Shown: positions 13,316 through 24,551 of the stretch, one piece after another
Numbering within the stretch: the first letter of the stretch is position 1
Layout of the letters: each line of letters begins with the position of its first letter
Assembly: GCA_943735955.1 (NCBI GenBank)
Contig: OX030962.1
Span: 4,854,120-4,918,119 of the forward strand
DNA length: 64,000 nt
Reading direction: 5' to 3'
Origin: Piscicola geometra
Lineage: Eukaryota; Annelida; Clitellata; Hirudinida; Piscicolidae
Position numbers and translations under genes: made by a program
The notes under the pieces: generated by a model
What the model was told of the DNA's origin: nothing
The model's input: the letters and a program-made list of their open reading frames with translations, nothing else
Database searches by the model: none

Positions 13316-14884
13316 TCACGTGGAGGTTTCCAGGCCCTCGCTGGATCTGCTGCTCACACAACCACTCAGGCCTAAGACAGCCTCGCCGAGGAAAAAGAAG
13401 AAGGAGAAGAGGCAAAAGACCTGGTTGGAAAAATAGTTAGAAGTCGAGTATGATTCATAAAATACAATTCGATTTATAGTTTATGAATACATTTTTTGTT
13501 TTAAATATTCATTTTACTTATTAAAGTTAATATTTTTTCACAATCTGCGTCTTTTGTTCTCAGTACTCACCTCCACCCTTCACCTCCCTCACACCCTCTT
13601 CCCTCCTCTCTTCACCCTTTCACCCATCCTATCTCCTCACACCCGCCCCCCTCCTCTACCCTCTTGCCCCTTCTTCACCCTCACCCTCTCTCCCCTCCCC
13701 CCGCCCCACCCACCGCCAAGACGATGCTGATGTGCGAATAGTGGTGCGAGGATGCCAAAGCGACAATCGACGCGACAAAGAGGAAAAAGGTCAGGATGAT
13801 GGCAGAACCCATTTCCTGTGTGTGGGTGAGTGGGGGGTGAAGTGAGGTGAGTGGGTGGGTAGGTGGGTGGAGAGGGGAGGAAGGAAGGTGAGTGGGTGAA
13901 GATAGATGAGTGGGTGAAGATAGATGGGTGGGTGAAGATAGATGGGTGGATGTGTGCATGGGTGGGTGAGTGCGTGGTGCATGGGTGAGTGTGTGGGTGG
14001 ATGAGGGTGGAGTGTGTTGAAAGATGGATGCGTGTGTGAGTGGTTCATAGGTCGGTGCGTGAATGGGTGGTTGAAACGACCCATCAAGAAGTATGGGGAA
14101 ATGCATGAATGGAAAGATGAATAAGAAAAATACAAACATAAAAAAGCCAACCCCAAAAACAGTGCACCATTCACCAAATGATGACCCTCAAAACTCATTC
14201 AATTGGAACTCATTCAATTGGAACTCATTCAATTGGAACTCATTCAATTGGAACTCATTCAATTGGAACTCATTCAATTGGAACTCATTCAATTGGAACT
14301 CATTCAATTGGAACTCATTCAATTGGAACTCATTCAATTGGAACTCATTCAATTGGAACTCATTCAATTGGAACTCATTCAATTGGAACTCATTCAATTG
14401 GAACTCATTCAATTGGAACTCATTCAATTGGAACTCACGAATTTGTATCGGATGAAGAAGGGAGATAGTGTGTGGAAAGAGTGAAGGAGGAACCATCCTA
14501 GAGAGATGATGAAGGCGCAGAGAGAGGAGAATGTGATCCAGCCGATGCCTGAAAAGTACATGCAGCAAGAGATCACGAAAGCTGTGATGCTGAAGACCTT
14601 GTGGTGGTGGAGAGAGTGGAGGTTGAGTGGAGTGGGAAGAAATGGGGTGGAATTGGAGGAGGAGTGGTTGAAGGCAGTGGTGAAGTGGAGGGGGAAGTGA
14701 GTGGAAATGGAGGGAAGTGGAGGTGAAGATAAAAAGAGTGGAGATGGAGGGAGTGGTAGTGAAAGTTGAGATGAAGGAAGAAGTGGAGTGGGTGGACGGA
14801 TGGAGAGTTCAAAAGTGGGGCTACCATCTGGCAAATCTTGAGAATGCCTGCTCTGCTTTTGAAGTAATTCTTACCATCCTCCAT
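13316..14884 (-). CDS. Small four-helix MARVEL-like (CKLF/MAL-type) membrane protein, 4 exons
   Basis: Exons (minus strand) are 14884-14825, 14597-14439, 13815-13714 and 13420-13316. All three introns are phase 0, and the total is 426 nt (141 residues). The protein opens MEDGKNYFKSRAGILKICQM, like the basic 'K.R.GILKI.Q' lead-in of MARVEL domains. Four hydrophobic segments follow, at about 21-38, 42-62, 74-93 and 107-124, and the tail is short, Ser-rich and ends ETST. MARVEL proteins organise membrane apposition and vesicle transport. Donors are strong (GTGAGT at exon 2, GTGGGT at exon 3). The ATG lies just after a possible AG acceptor, so an upstream coding exon cannot be excluded. Family assignment rests on topology and the first exon motif, not on strong identity. 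Confidence 0.68.
13821..14070. repeat. GGTGGGTGAAGATAGATG-type minisatellite
   Basis: Imperfect 18-20 bp G-rich units lie in intron 2 of the MARVEL-like gene, next to the exon 3 acceptor side. The C-rich stretch 13,560-13,713 fills the other part of the locus between exons 3 and 4. Confidence 0.75.
14192..14437. repeat. 15-bp minisatellite GGAACTCATTCAATT, about 16 copies
   Basis: This is a near-perfect array with unit GGAACTCATTCAATT. Its right edge coincides with the GTGAGT donor of MARVEL-like exon 2 (exon ends 14,439), and the complementary unit itself reads GAGTTCCAATTGAAT. Because 15 is divisible by three it is open in several frames, which is not evidence for a protein. Confidence 0.97.
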
Positions 14885-15295
14885 CACTGTTGATGGTGAT
14901 GATGATGATGATGGAGATGAAGATGGAACAAATAAAGAAGATGAGAAGTAATAGCAAGCGAGCGAGCTAAAGTTTGAAAATGAACTTTTTCAGACAATCC
15001 AACAAAGACTCAATGCATCGGCCAATGATCAACAGAATCTCTACTTGAGCCTCTTCTAATTATTATTACTATTAATAAAAATAAAAATATTATTATTATT
15101 ATTATTATTAATTTTAATAATAATATTATTATTATTATTTGGTAGCGTGCCTGTTTGCGTCAAGTGTTGAGGAGGCAGCAACAAAAAGAAGTTGCAGCCT
15201 TAGATTTGCAAACAAACTTGTTCAACCTAAACGCATTTAAAATCTAAATGCGATGTTCCTATGTTGAGTAAGAAACATCATTGTAAGAGGTGAGA
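14885..15295. other. Intergenic DNA with AT trinucleotide repeat
   Basis: Upstream flank of the MARVEL-like gene. An imperfect TTA/TAA trinucleotide tract occupies 15,057-15,140. No gene is recognised. Confidence 0.5.
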
Positions 15296-15696
15296 AGTAT
15301 TGTGGTGTGTGTGGTGTAGTGTATTGTAGTAGAGTGTAGTGTAGTGTTGTGTTAGGGTTGAGGCAGTGTAGTGGGGTGGAGAGTAGCGTAGTGTGGTCTA
15401 GCGTGGTTTAGTGTGGTGTAGCGTAGTGTAGTGTAATGTATTTTAGTGTGGTGCAGTGTAGCATAGTGTGGTGCAGTGTATTGTAGTGTAGTGTAGTGTA
15501 GTGAGGTTTGGTGGAGTGTAGTGTGCTGTAGTGTAGTGTAGTGTAGTGCAATGTAGTGTAGTGTGGTGCAGTGTAGTGTAGTGTGGTGTAGTGGGATGTC
15601 GTGTAGTGTGGTGTAGTGTATTGTAGTGTGGTGCAGTGTAGCGTAGTGAGGTGTAGTGTGGTGTAGTGTAGTGTAGTGTGGTGTGGTGTAGTGATT
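15296..15696. repeat. Pentanucleotide (TAGTG)n array
   Basis: About 80 imperfect copies of TAGTG with GTGTG, GTGCA and GTGGT variants. Confidence 0.9.
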
Positions 15697-16711
15697 TTCA
15701 TTAGATTCTATGAGCGATTAGTTTTCCAATGGATTATCAAAAGCAGAACCAAGATGTTTAAATTTCTTATGTCCAGTTGCAGCTTGGAAAACATTAAAGT
15801 TAAAGTCAATATATTAAGCACATGATTTAAAAGTCATTTATTCACTTACATACTCACTCGTTCACTCTTTCAGTTATTCACTCACTCATTCATTCACTCA
15901 ACACTCACTCACTCACTCACTCACTCACTCACTCACTCACTCACTCATTCACTCACTCACTCACCTAGAGGAACACTCAAGGTTGTGGTGATTTGCATGG
16001 ATGAATGCAACCACGATGGTGCTGATAATGATGATGAAACCCGAGAAATCTCCCTGTTCCTTTAAGTCTCATCATTTAAATGCATCCGTGTGTGTTTGTG
16101 TATAGGGATGTGTGTGTGTATAGGCATGTGTGCATGTATAGGAATGTGTGCATGTGTATATAGAGATTTGTGCATGTGTATATAGAGATGTGTGCATGTG
16201 TAGAGGGATGTGTGCACTTGGGGATGTGCGTACCTAAGATGTAAACAAACTTGGGTAATTTACGCATGCATCCACAAATACCTTTTTTCAGACACTACTT
16301 TATTACTCCCCTGCACTTAACTTCATGTTTCAAGAATAACGATTGACATATGGTGAGTGCTCAAATAGAGTCACATTACCCTGTCCATGGAATTAAGTGA
16401 GGATGCTGTGCTTGAGCAAAAACAAAGTTTCAAAAAAATAAACAATTAAATTAAATTAATTATTTAAACTTGAAAGAAACAAGGAAGATTTTTATTTGAA
16501 GCGCTTAACTCACTGCTTATTTGTCGGTATATGGTGAGATGTGTATGCACTTTTGGCTCTTTTTGGTCCAAACAAGGAGAAAACTATAAATAAGAGAGCG
16601 GTAATTGTAACGAAAGAAGTGCAACTGAAGGAAGGAAGCAGTGATGGGAAAGTGCGGGAAAGTTGTGATTTTACTGGAAGACTTTTATGCTTTGAAGTCG
16701 ACAAGGCCATG
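15697..16711. other. Intergenic DNA with short tandem repeats
   Basis: It includes a (TCAC)n tract at 15,838-15,967 and a 20-bp GTGTGCATGTATATAG-like array at 16,080-16,235. The remainder is unique AT-rich DNA in which I see no supported gene. An open minus-strand frame at 16,510-16,710 has no recognisable domain. Confidence 0.5.
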
Positions 16712-17130
16712 TTGATGTTGGTGTGTTGTTTTTGTGGTGTTGTTGTTGGTGTGTTGTTTTTGTGGTGTTGTTGTTGGTGTGTTGTTGTTGGTGTGTTGTT
16801 GTTGGTGTGTTGATGTTGTGGTGTTGTTGTTGGTGTGTTGCTATTGTGGTGTTGTTGTTGGTGTGTTGTTGTTGGTGTGTTGTTGTTGGTGTGTTGATGT
16901 TGTGGTGTTGTTGTTGGTGTGTTGTTTTTGTGGTGTTGTTGTTGGTGTGTTGTTTTTGTGGTGTTGTTGTTGGTGTGTTGTTGTTGGTGTGTTGGTGGTG
17001 GTGTGTTGTTGTTGGTGTGTTGGTGTGTTGTGGTGTTGTTGTTGGTGTGTTGGTGGTGTTGTTGTTGGTGTGTTGGTGGTGTTGTTGTTGGTGTGTTGGA
17101 GTGCGGTGGTCGTGATGAAGGGTTGTAGTG
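16712..17130. repeat. GTTGTTGTTGGTGTGTTG minisatellite
   Basis: Imperfect 18-bp units with TTTTTGTGG inserts, GT-only on the plus strand. The Cys/Val/Trp-rich frames across it are translated repeat. Confidence 0.9.
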
Positions 17131-17599
17131 GAGGGTTTTGGTAGAGTGTGGTGGTGTGTGATGGTGGTATTGGTTGCTTATGTAAGAGTGTGATTGATTG
17201 TAACGGAGTGCAGTGGTAGAGTGTGGTGGTGGTGGTGGTTAATGGCCAAATGGCGAGTGTGAATAAATAGGGAGATTTTATTGAAATTCACTTTTTGCAT
17301 AGTATTGAAAATAAAAAGATTTGATTTGATATAGAAAAGTTTTTGAAACTAAAATATATAAGAATGAGCTGAGGTTATTAGAGATACCGATAACTGATGT
17401 TCCATCATCATCGTCTTCATCATCATCATCACTATCATCATCACCAACATCATCATCACCGTACGAAACTATATGGTAGCCGGGTAAAAGTTATGCGTTA
17501 TATAAATTCATGCTGATCATTATCATAACCTCCCAGTCAAAGCGTCATGTAGCGAATCAGAAAGTCAGTACGTAATTGGTCAGTACTGTTGCACTCAGA
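17131..17599. other. Intergenic DNA with GTGGT and CAT repeats
   Basis: Short GTGGTGGT and (CAT)n tracts (17,402-17,461) occur in otherwise unique sequence. No gene is seen. Confidence 0.4.
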
Positions 17600-18340
17600 T
17601 CAGTGCATTCAGGGTGCATTCAGGGTGAATTGAGGTTTAATTGAAGGTGAATTGAAGGTGAAAAGGTGGTGAATTGAGGGTGAATTGAGGGTGAATTGAA
17701 GGTGAATTGAAGGTGAATTGAAGGTGAATTGAAGGTGAATTGAAGGTGAAAAGGTGGTGAATTGAAGGTGAATTGAAGGTGAATTGAAGGTGAAAAGGTG
17801 GTGAATTGAGGTTTAATTGAAGGTGAATTGAAGGTGAAAAGGTGGTGAATTGAGGTTTAATTGAGGGTGAAAAAGTGGTGAATTGAGGGTGAAAGGGTGA
17901 TGAATTGAGGGTGAAAAGGTGGTGAATTGAAGGTGAATGGGTGGTGAATTGAAGGTGAATTGAGGGTGAAAAGGTGGTAAATTGAGGGTGAAAAGGTGGT
18001 GAATTAAGGGTGAATTGAAGGTGAATTGAAGGTGAATTGAAGGTGAAAAGGTGGTGAATTGAGGGTGAATTGAAGGTGAATTGAAGGTGAAAAGGTGGTG
18101 AATTGAGGGTGAATTGAAGGTGAATTGAAGGTGAAAAGGTGGTGAATTGAGGTTTAATTGAGGGTGAAAAAGTGGTGAATTGAGGGTGAAAGGGTGATGA
18201 ATTGAGGGTGAAAAGGTGGTGAATTGAAGGTGAATGGGTGGTGAATTGAAGATGAATGGGTGGTGAATTGAGGGTGAATGGGCGGTGAATGAGAGGGGAA
18301 TGGGTGGTGAATGAGAAGTGATTTGGTGATTGATGGAAAG
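17600..18340. repeat. GAATTGAAGGT minisatellite with GAAAAGGTGGT interruptions
   Basis: An 11-bp GAATTGAAGGT core is repeated in blocks punctuated by GAAAAGGTGGT. Whole blocks recur: the segment about 17,810-17,950 is nearly repeated at 18,125-18,250. This indicates a second, higher-order level of duplication. Confidence 0.9.
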
Positions 18341-18479
18341 AGAGTAAAAATGAATGAGTGAGTGGGTGGGAAACTCGTGGTGATCATGAGCGGATGAAGG
18401 GTGGATAAGTGATGGATGGTAATTCAAAAAGGCATGTCTAAACTAAAGGAATGACTGAATGAGGAATTTGTAAAACCAA

Positions 18480-19045
18480 AACAAATGGATGCACTAATGG
18501 ATGCACTAATGGATGCACTAATGGATGAATGGATGGTTGAGTGAATAAATTATTGAATTGATGGATAGATGAATGACTTAATAAATTGATGGATGGATAG
18601 ATGAATGACTTAATAAATTGATGGATGGATAGATGAATGACTTAATAAATTGATGGATGGATAGATGAATGACTTAATAAATTGATGGATGGATAGATGA
18701 ATGACTTAATAAATTGATGGATGGATAGATGAATGACTTAATAAATTGATGGATGGATAGATGAATGACTTAATAAATTGATGGATGGATAGATGAATGA
18801 CTTAATAAATTGATGGATGGATAGATGAATGACTTAATAAATTGATGGATGGATAGATGAATGACTTAATAAATTGATGGATGGATAGATGAATGACTTA
18901 ATAAATTGATGGATGGATAGATGAATGACTTAATAAATTGATGGATGGACGAATGACTTAATAAATTGATGGATAGATGAATGACTTAATAAATTGATGG
19001 ATGGATAGATGAATGACTTAATAAATTGATGGATGGACGAATGAA
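18480..19045. repeat. 32-bp minisatellite (GATGGATGGATAGATGAATG core), about 15 copies
   Basis: Near-identical 32-bp units, each a GATGGATGGATAGATGAATG half followed by ACTTAATAAATT, run from about 18,548 to 19,045. Copies near 18,945 and 19,030 carry GGACGAATG. A 12-bp ATGGATGCACTA triplet precedes the array. Confidence 0.95.
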
Positions 19046-19420
19046 GTCATGAGATTTAGAAATGGGAAAGAGGGATGATGTTTGAGAATCATTTCATACA
19101 TCATCAGTGATCACGGGCAAAGCACTAATTCCAATCTCAAAGGCTAATTGAATACAAGTCGCTAGTGAGGCTAAAGGACTAAGTGAGATGCTACGGGTTA
19201 TGGCGTAAATCACATTCCTCCTAATTGTAATTGTAATTCGTCTTTTTCAACTCATTAGTAATAAGAGATTGATTAATAAATAAAAAAATGGATGAATGAT
19301 GGATAAATTAATTGATAAATAATGAATGAATTAATTGATAAATAATGAATAAATTAATTGATAAATAATTAATTAATGAGTGAATAAACGAATAAATGCA
19401 TGATTAATAAATAATTGGTT
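19046..19420. other. Intergenic AT-rich DNA
   Basis: It holds a 15-20 bp AATTAATTGATAAATAATG imperfect repeat at 19,262-19,420. No gene is seen. Confidence 0.5.
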
Positions 19421-20058
19421 CTATTCATTCACCTTAAAACACCGCGTAGTAGGCGCACCTGTTTTCAAATACCAAAAGGAAGAAAACAAGATTTTAAGTG
19501 AGGGAAACCATCGAGTCAAATCGGAGATGTCGACCCTTTCAATGTTGCAAAGTCGATAAATGCGTGTCACTGGAAGTTTTCGAAATTGATAATACGGGCC
19601 AATAAAGTGCGGCTTATACATGGTGTTTCAGGGTGAATGAAAGGAAGCAAGAAGCGAATGAAGAATTGGTCATTTGAAAATGAGTGAAGAGTGTCCAAGT
19701 GAGGTGTTAAGGATGAATGATGAATGGAAGAAGAGCCTCCGAACGTTTGGTCGACTGGTGATATTGGCGATGAATCGGAAGCCACAGCAACAAACTGAAG
19801 TGACAAACCACTTGAACGACCGTTACTTCAATACCAGGCCAACAACAACAACAACAACCATGTAACAACAAACATGTAACCATAACAAAAACAACCCATG
19901 CAACAACAACTTATAACGCAACAACAACAACAACAAAATAACCCATGCAACGAACCAACACACACAAAAAAACAAAAAAAAATATAACAAAAAACGCAAT
20001 ATCAATAACAACCCAATATCAACAACAAAAACAACATCAACAACAACACTCAATGACG
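19421..20058 (-). other. Probable STIM 3' UTR and flank, with (AAC)n
   Basis: Non-coding DNA downstream of the STIM stop on the minus strand. A long imperfect (ACA)n/(AAC)n tract occupies 19,842-20,050. The UTR extent is inferred and no polyadenylation site was fixed. Confidence 0.45.
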
Positions 20059-22198
20059 TCACTTAAGAAGCCTAAGATTCTCTCCTGAACTCTTGCTTTT
20101 CATCATCAATGAGGAGGAGGAGGAGTGGGGCAGTCTGTATGGGTGGATGGATGGATGGATGGATGGATGGATGGGTGGATGGATGGGTGGATGGATGGAA
20201 GGATGGATGGGTGGATGGATGGATGGGTGGGTGGATGGATGGATGGATGGATGGATGGGTGGATGGAATCTAAAACAAACAATCCTCATCCCTTTCACCA
20301 GCCACTTTTCTTCCCTCCCCCCCCCAACAACCCACCACACCAACAAATCAACCAAACCCCCCACACCCCCACCCAACCTATGCGTCAATTCAGTAGGCAG
20401 AGAGGCTAGCGACTGACCACCACCACAGCCAATCAGCGTGTCCAGTGTGTCATTGCTGCTGAACTTCTTGAAGCCACCACCACCACTGCCACCACCACAG
20501 CCACTGCCACCACCACTGCCACCACAGCCACCACTGCCACCACAGCCACCACTGCCACCACCACAGCTGCCACTGCCACCACTGCCACTCAAATTGCTGA
20601 CACTGCTCACTGTACTGATCTTGCGCAGTTTGTCTGTGAGGGGCGATGGGTGGGTTGAGGGGCTGGGTGAGGTTGGTGGGAGGGGTGGTGGTGGTGTAAG
20701 TAGTGGAGGTGATGATAGTGAGATGAAGTTGGTAGAAGTAAGACAATGGTAATGATATTGATATGTTTGATAGTGGGGTTGTAGTAGTGTATTTGTATAG
20801 TGATGATGATGATAGCGGGATGTTGGTGGTGATTGAATGGAGCACGCAAAAAGCTTGATTGGCTGCCATTTAAACTGTTGTCTAAGAAGCTGGTGCGACT
20901 GAAGCCGTGTAGCTTGTCTGAGTGGTGGTGGTGATGATGATGATGGTGGTGAAATAGGTAGTGGTAGTGGTGGAAGATGGTAGAGTGGAGGTTGGAGAGT
21001 GGGATGAACGGAAGAGACGCTTGCATGGTTGCTACTATCCCTTCCTCACCCTCTCCCCTCCTTTTCCTATCAACTTCTTCAAATGCCGCCTTCACTCCCT
21101 CCTCCAACAACCCTTCATCACCACGCCCTTCCCCTTTACCAACCCCACCTCACCATCTCCCCTCCCTCCATCTAAACCCCCCTTCCTTACACTGCCTCCA
21201 CCCCCATCCCCCTCCTCTCCCACCCATCCAACCACCTCCCCCTCAGCGACGAACCACTCTTGATGACGTCAGACAGCACTTCGACACCGGGGTTGCTGGT
21301 GATGGAGAAGTGACAGAGCTTCTCGATCTCGTGCCAGCGGTTCGTCCTCTCCTGCAGTTCCGTCTTCACCGTGTCCAAGATGGTCCTGTGGGGGGGGGGG
21401 GGGGGGTGGATGGTAGTGGTGGTGGTGCTTGTGAGGGTGGAAGAGATGATTTGTGGGTTGTAGTTGTGTTTGTTGTTGTAGTTGTTGTTGTAGTTGTGGT
21501 TTTAGTAGTGGTTTTTGGTGGTTGTATAGTGGTTGTGGTTGTAGTAGTGGTTGGGGTTGTGGGTGGTGGAGAAGGTGAAGAAGAGAATGGTGGAAGGAAA
21601 GGGTGAATAAAAATATTGGGACGGGTAGGAGAGACGGATGAGGTGGAATGGAAATAAATGGAATGGTGAGAAATGAAATAAATGAAAGATTGAATGATTA
21701 GTGAAGGAATGAATGAAGAAATAGAAAATAGATAAAATGAAAGAAAGGAAGGAATGAAAGAACAACCTGACGTGCATGATCTGCTGGTCGGTCTGGTCGA
21801 GCGAGGAGTTGTGAGCCACCCTGATCGAGCCCAGGAACTTGCTCTTTTGCTTCCGTATCTTCTCCCACTGTGGTGCACGTGATGATGATGATGATGGCGG
21901 TGGTGCAGGTGGTGGTGCAGGTGGTGATGATGATGGCGGTGGTGCAGGTGGTGGTGCAGGTGGTGATGATGATGATGATGGTGATGGTGGTGGTGATGAT
22001 GATGATCACCCTCAAAGACCCACCATCTGCTTGGCGGCCAACAACTGGTTCTGAGCCGCCTCTCTCTTCGCCTCAAAGTACTTCTTCTCCACCTTCGTGA
22101 AGTATCATCATCATCATCACCACCATCATCATCATCATTATCATAATCATTATCATAATTATAATCATCACCATCATCATCATCTACATCATCATCTA

Positions 22199-22231
<33 letters not shown>

Positions 22232-22414
22232 TATCATAATCATTATCATAATCATAATCATAATCATCACCATCATCATCATTATCATCATCATCATCAT
22301 CTACATCATCATCATCATCTACATCATCATCATCATCACCACCATCATCATCATCTACATCATCATCATCATCATCATCATCATCATTATCATAATCATA
22401 ATCATAATCATCAC

Positions 22415-22486
<72 letters not shown>

Positions 22487-24519
22487 GACCACCTCATAGG
22501 TCATCTGCAGCCAGATCTGTAACTCCAACAGAGGCACGTACTGGTTCTCCTCCAACCTCCTCTCCGCTTCGTATAGCGCCAACTTGACCTTTGATGATGA
22601 CGTCACCGTTGTTGTTGTTTTTGTTGTTAGGGGTGTTTTTTTGTTTATAACCCTATTCCTTCTTCACTTCATCCTTCCGCCCATCCACTCAAACACTCAC
22701 TCACTCTCCCACGCCCCACTAACCCACTCACCCCCTACTTCCCCACATCCACCCAGCCTCCTTCTCACCCCCATCAGTTCATCTTCCAACACCTTGAGGT
22801 CACCACTCGAGTCACTCTGCCCCCTCTGCTTCTTCAGTATCTCCGCCTCTGCCTGGTGGTCATGGTGATGATGATGGTGGTGGTCATGATGATGATGGTG
22901 GTGGTGGTAATAATTATGATGACGATAACACTTTCATAGAAGTGATGATAGTAGTAGTATGAGAAAGAGAGCACCTTGGCCATCTTGATTTCGTCCTTGA
23001 GTTTCTTCTCGAGGTTGTGTTTGTCGTCTGCTATGCTCCTCTGCTCCTTCTGCGCCTTCTCCAGTCTGACGTCATCATTTAAACCATGACGTCATAATGT
23101 GATTATTTATTATTTATTCATTATTAATAAAATAGTTTATTAATAACATAGCGACTAAAAATTCGAAGTAATCTTCATTGAGCCATGTCAACTTTATGAA
23201 GCGTCTGCACCTCCACACTCCTACCACCAACCCCATCCTCCCACTCCACCCACCCACCCACCACCCACTCACTCTAGTTGAATCTGGGTCAGGGCGTCTT
23301 CCGCCGTCTGTAACGAGGTCAAGTCCTTCATGACCTTCTGCATCTGCCTGTGTGCCACCTTCTGCTGCCTGTACGCGAAGTAGCAGCCGCCAACGCCCAC
23401 CAGCAGCGACAACACCACCGCGATGTCTTTGATGAAGTTGTGCGCACCTGTGTGGTTGGTTGGTGGAAGGGCGTTTGTAGGGGGTTTCATTGGGGGAGGG
23501 GCTTTGTAGGGGGTTTCATTGGGGGAGGGGCTTTGTTGGGGGTTTCATTGGGGGAGGGGCTTTGTTGGGGGTTTCATTGGGGAAGGGGCTTTGTTGGGAG
23601 TTTCATTGGGGGAGGGGCTTTGTTGGGGGTTTCATTGGGGGAGGGGCTTTGTTGGGGGTTTCATTGGGGGAGGGGCTTTGTTGGGGGTTTCATTGGGGGA
23701 GGGGCTTTGTTGGGGGTTTCATTGGGGGAGGGGCTTTGTTGGGGGTTTCATTGGGGGATGGGCTTTGTTGGGGGTTTCATTGGGGGAGGGGCTTTGTTGG
23801 GGGTTTCATTGGGGAAGGGGCTTTGTTGGGGGTTTCATTGGGGGAGGGGCTTTGTTGGGAGTTTCATTGAGGGAGGGGCTTTGTTGGGAGTTTCATTGGG
23901 GAAGGGGCTTTGTTGGGGGGTTGTGGTTAAGGTTTATTTTTTGTGGGATATTGTTGGGGGGGGGGTGAGTGTAGTTAAGAATGTGTGGTGGCAGCAACGA
24001 GGGAAGATGAAAGTGAAGTTCAAAAGCTAATGGCGATTATGGAAATGTCTGAAATAAATGCTGCTTCCGTCATGAAAACAATCATTATTATTATTTCACA
24101 GATTGGCATTTATAACTTCATATTCAAAAAGTGAGAATATACCCCGGGAAGTGACTGCTCATCACCATCATCATCACCCTCATCATCACCATCATCATCA
24201 CCCTCATCATCACCATCATCATCACCATCATCATCACCCTCATCATCATCATCATAAGCGCGCCTTAATGCACGGTTAATAGGCGGTGAGTGAGTAATGC
24301 GGCCTAATTGCAAGACCAGGTGGCTCAGGTGACTGCGATTGAAAGGAATTGCAAGAATAATATCGAGGCGAATAAAAATAAAAATAAAAAGAAGAGAAAA
24401 TAATAAAAACAATGGTAAATATTAATTATAATAATGATAATGATAATAATGATACTAATATTAACTATATTAATAATAATAATAATAATTATTATTATTA
24501 TTATTATTATAAAAATGAA

Positions 24520-24551
<32 letters not shown>

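Noticed and set aside
14093..14568. NSFNWNSFNW, HSIGTHSIGT and LIQLELIQLE repeat ORFs
   Set aside because: Six-frame shadows of the 15-bp array in an intron of the MARVEL-like gene.
16510..16710. Minus-strand 66-codon ORF with a hydrophobic segment
   Set aside because: No splice partner, homology or conserved motif; it lies among intergenic repeats.
19421..19865. Overlapping 63-79 codon ORFs downstream of STIM
   Set aside because: They follow the STIM stop, show no recognisable domain and fit a 3' UTR.
23350..24030. Gly/Phe/Trp-rich ORFs in three plus frames
   Set aside because: 29-bp intronic minisatellite of STIM; a period not divisible by three gives the same peptide in each frame.
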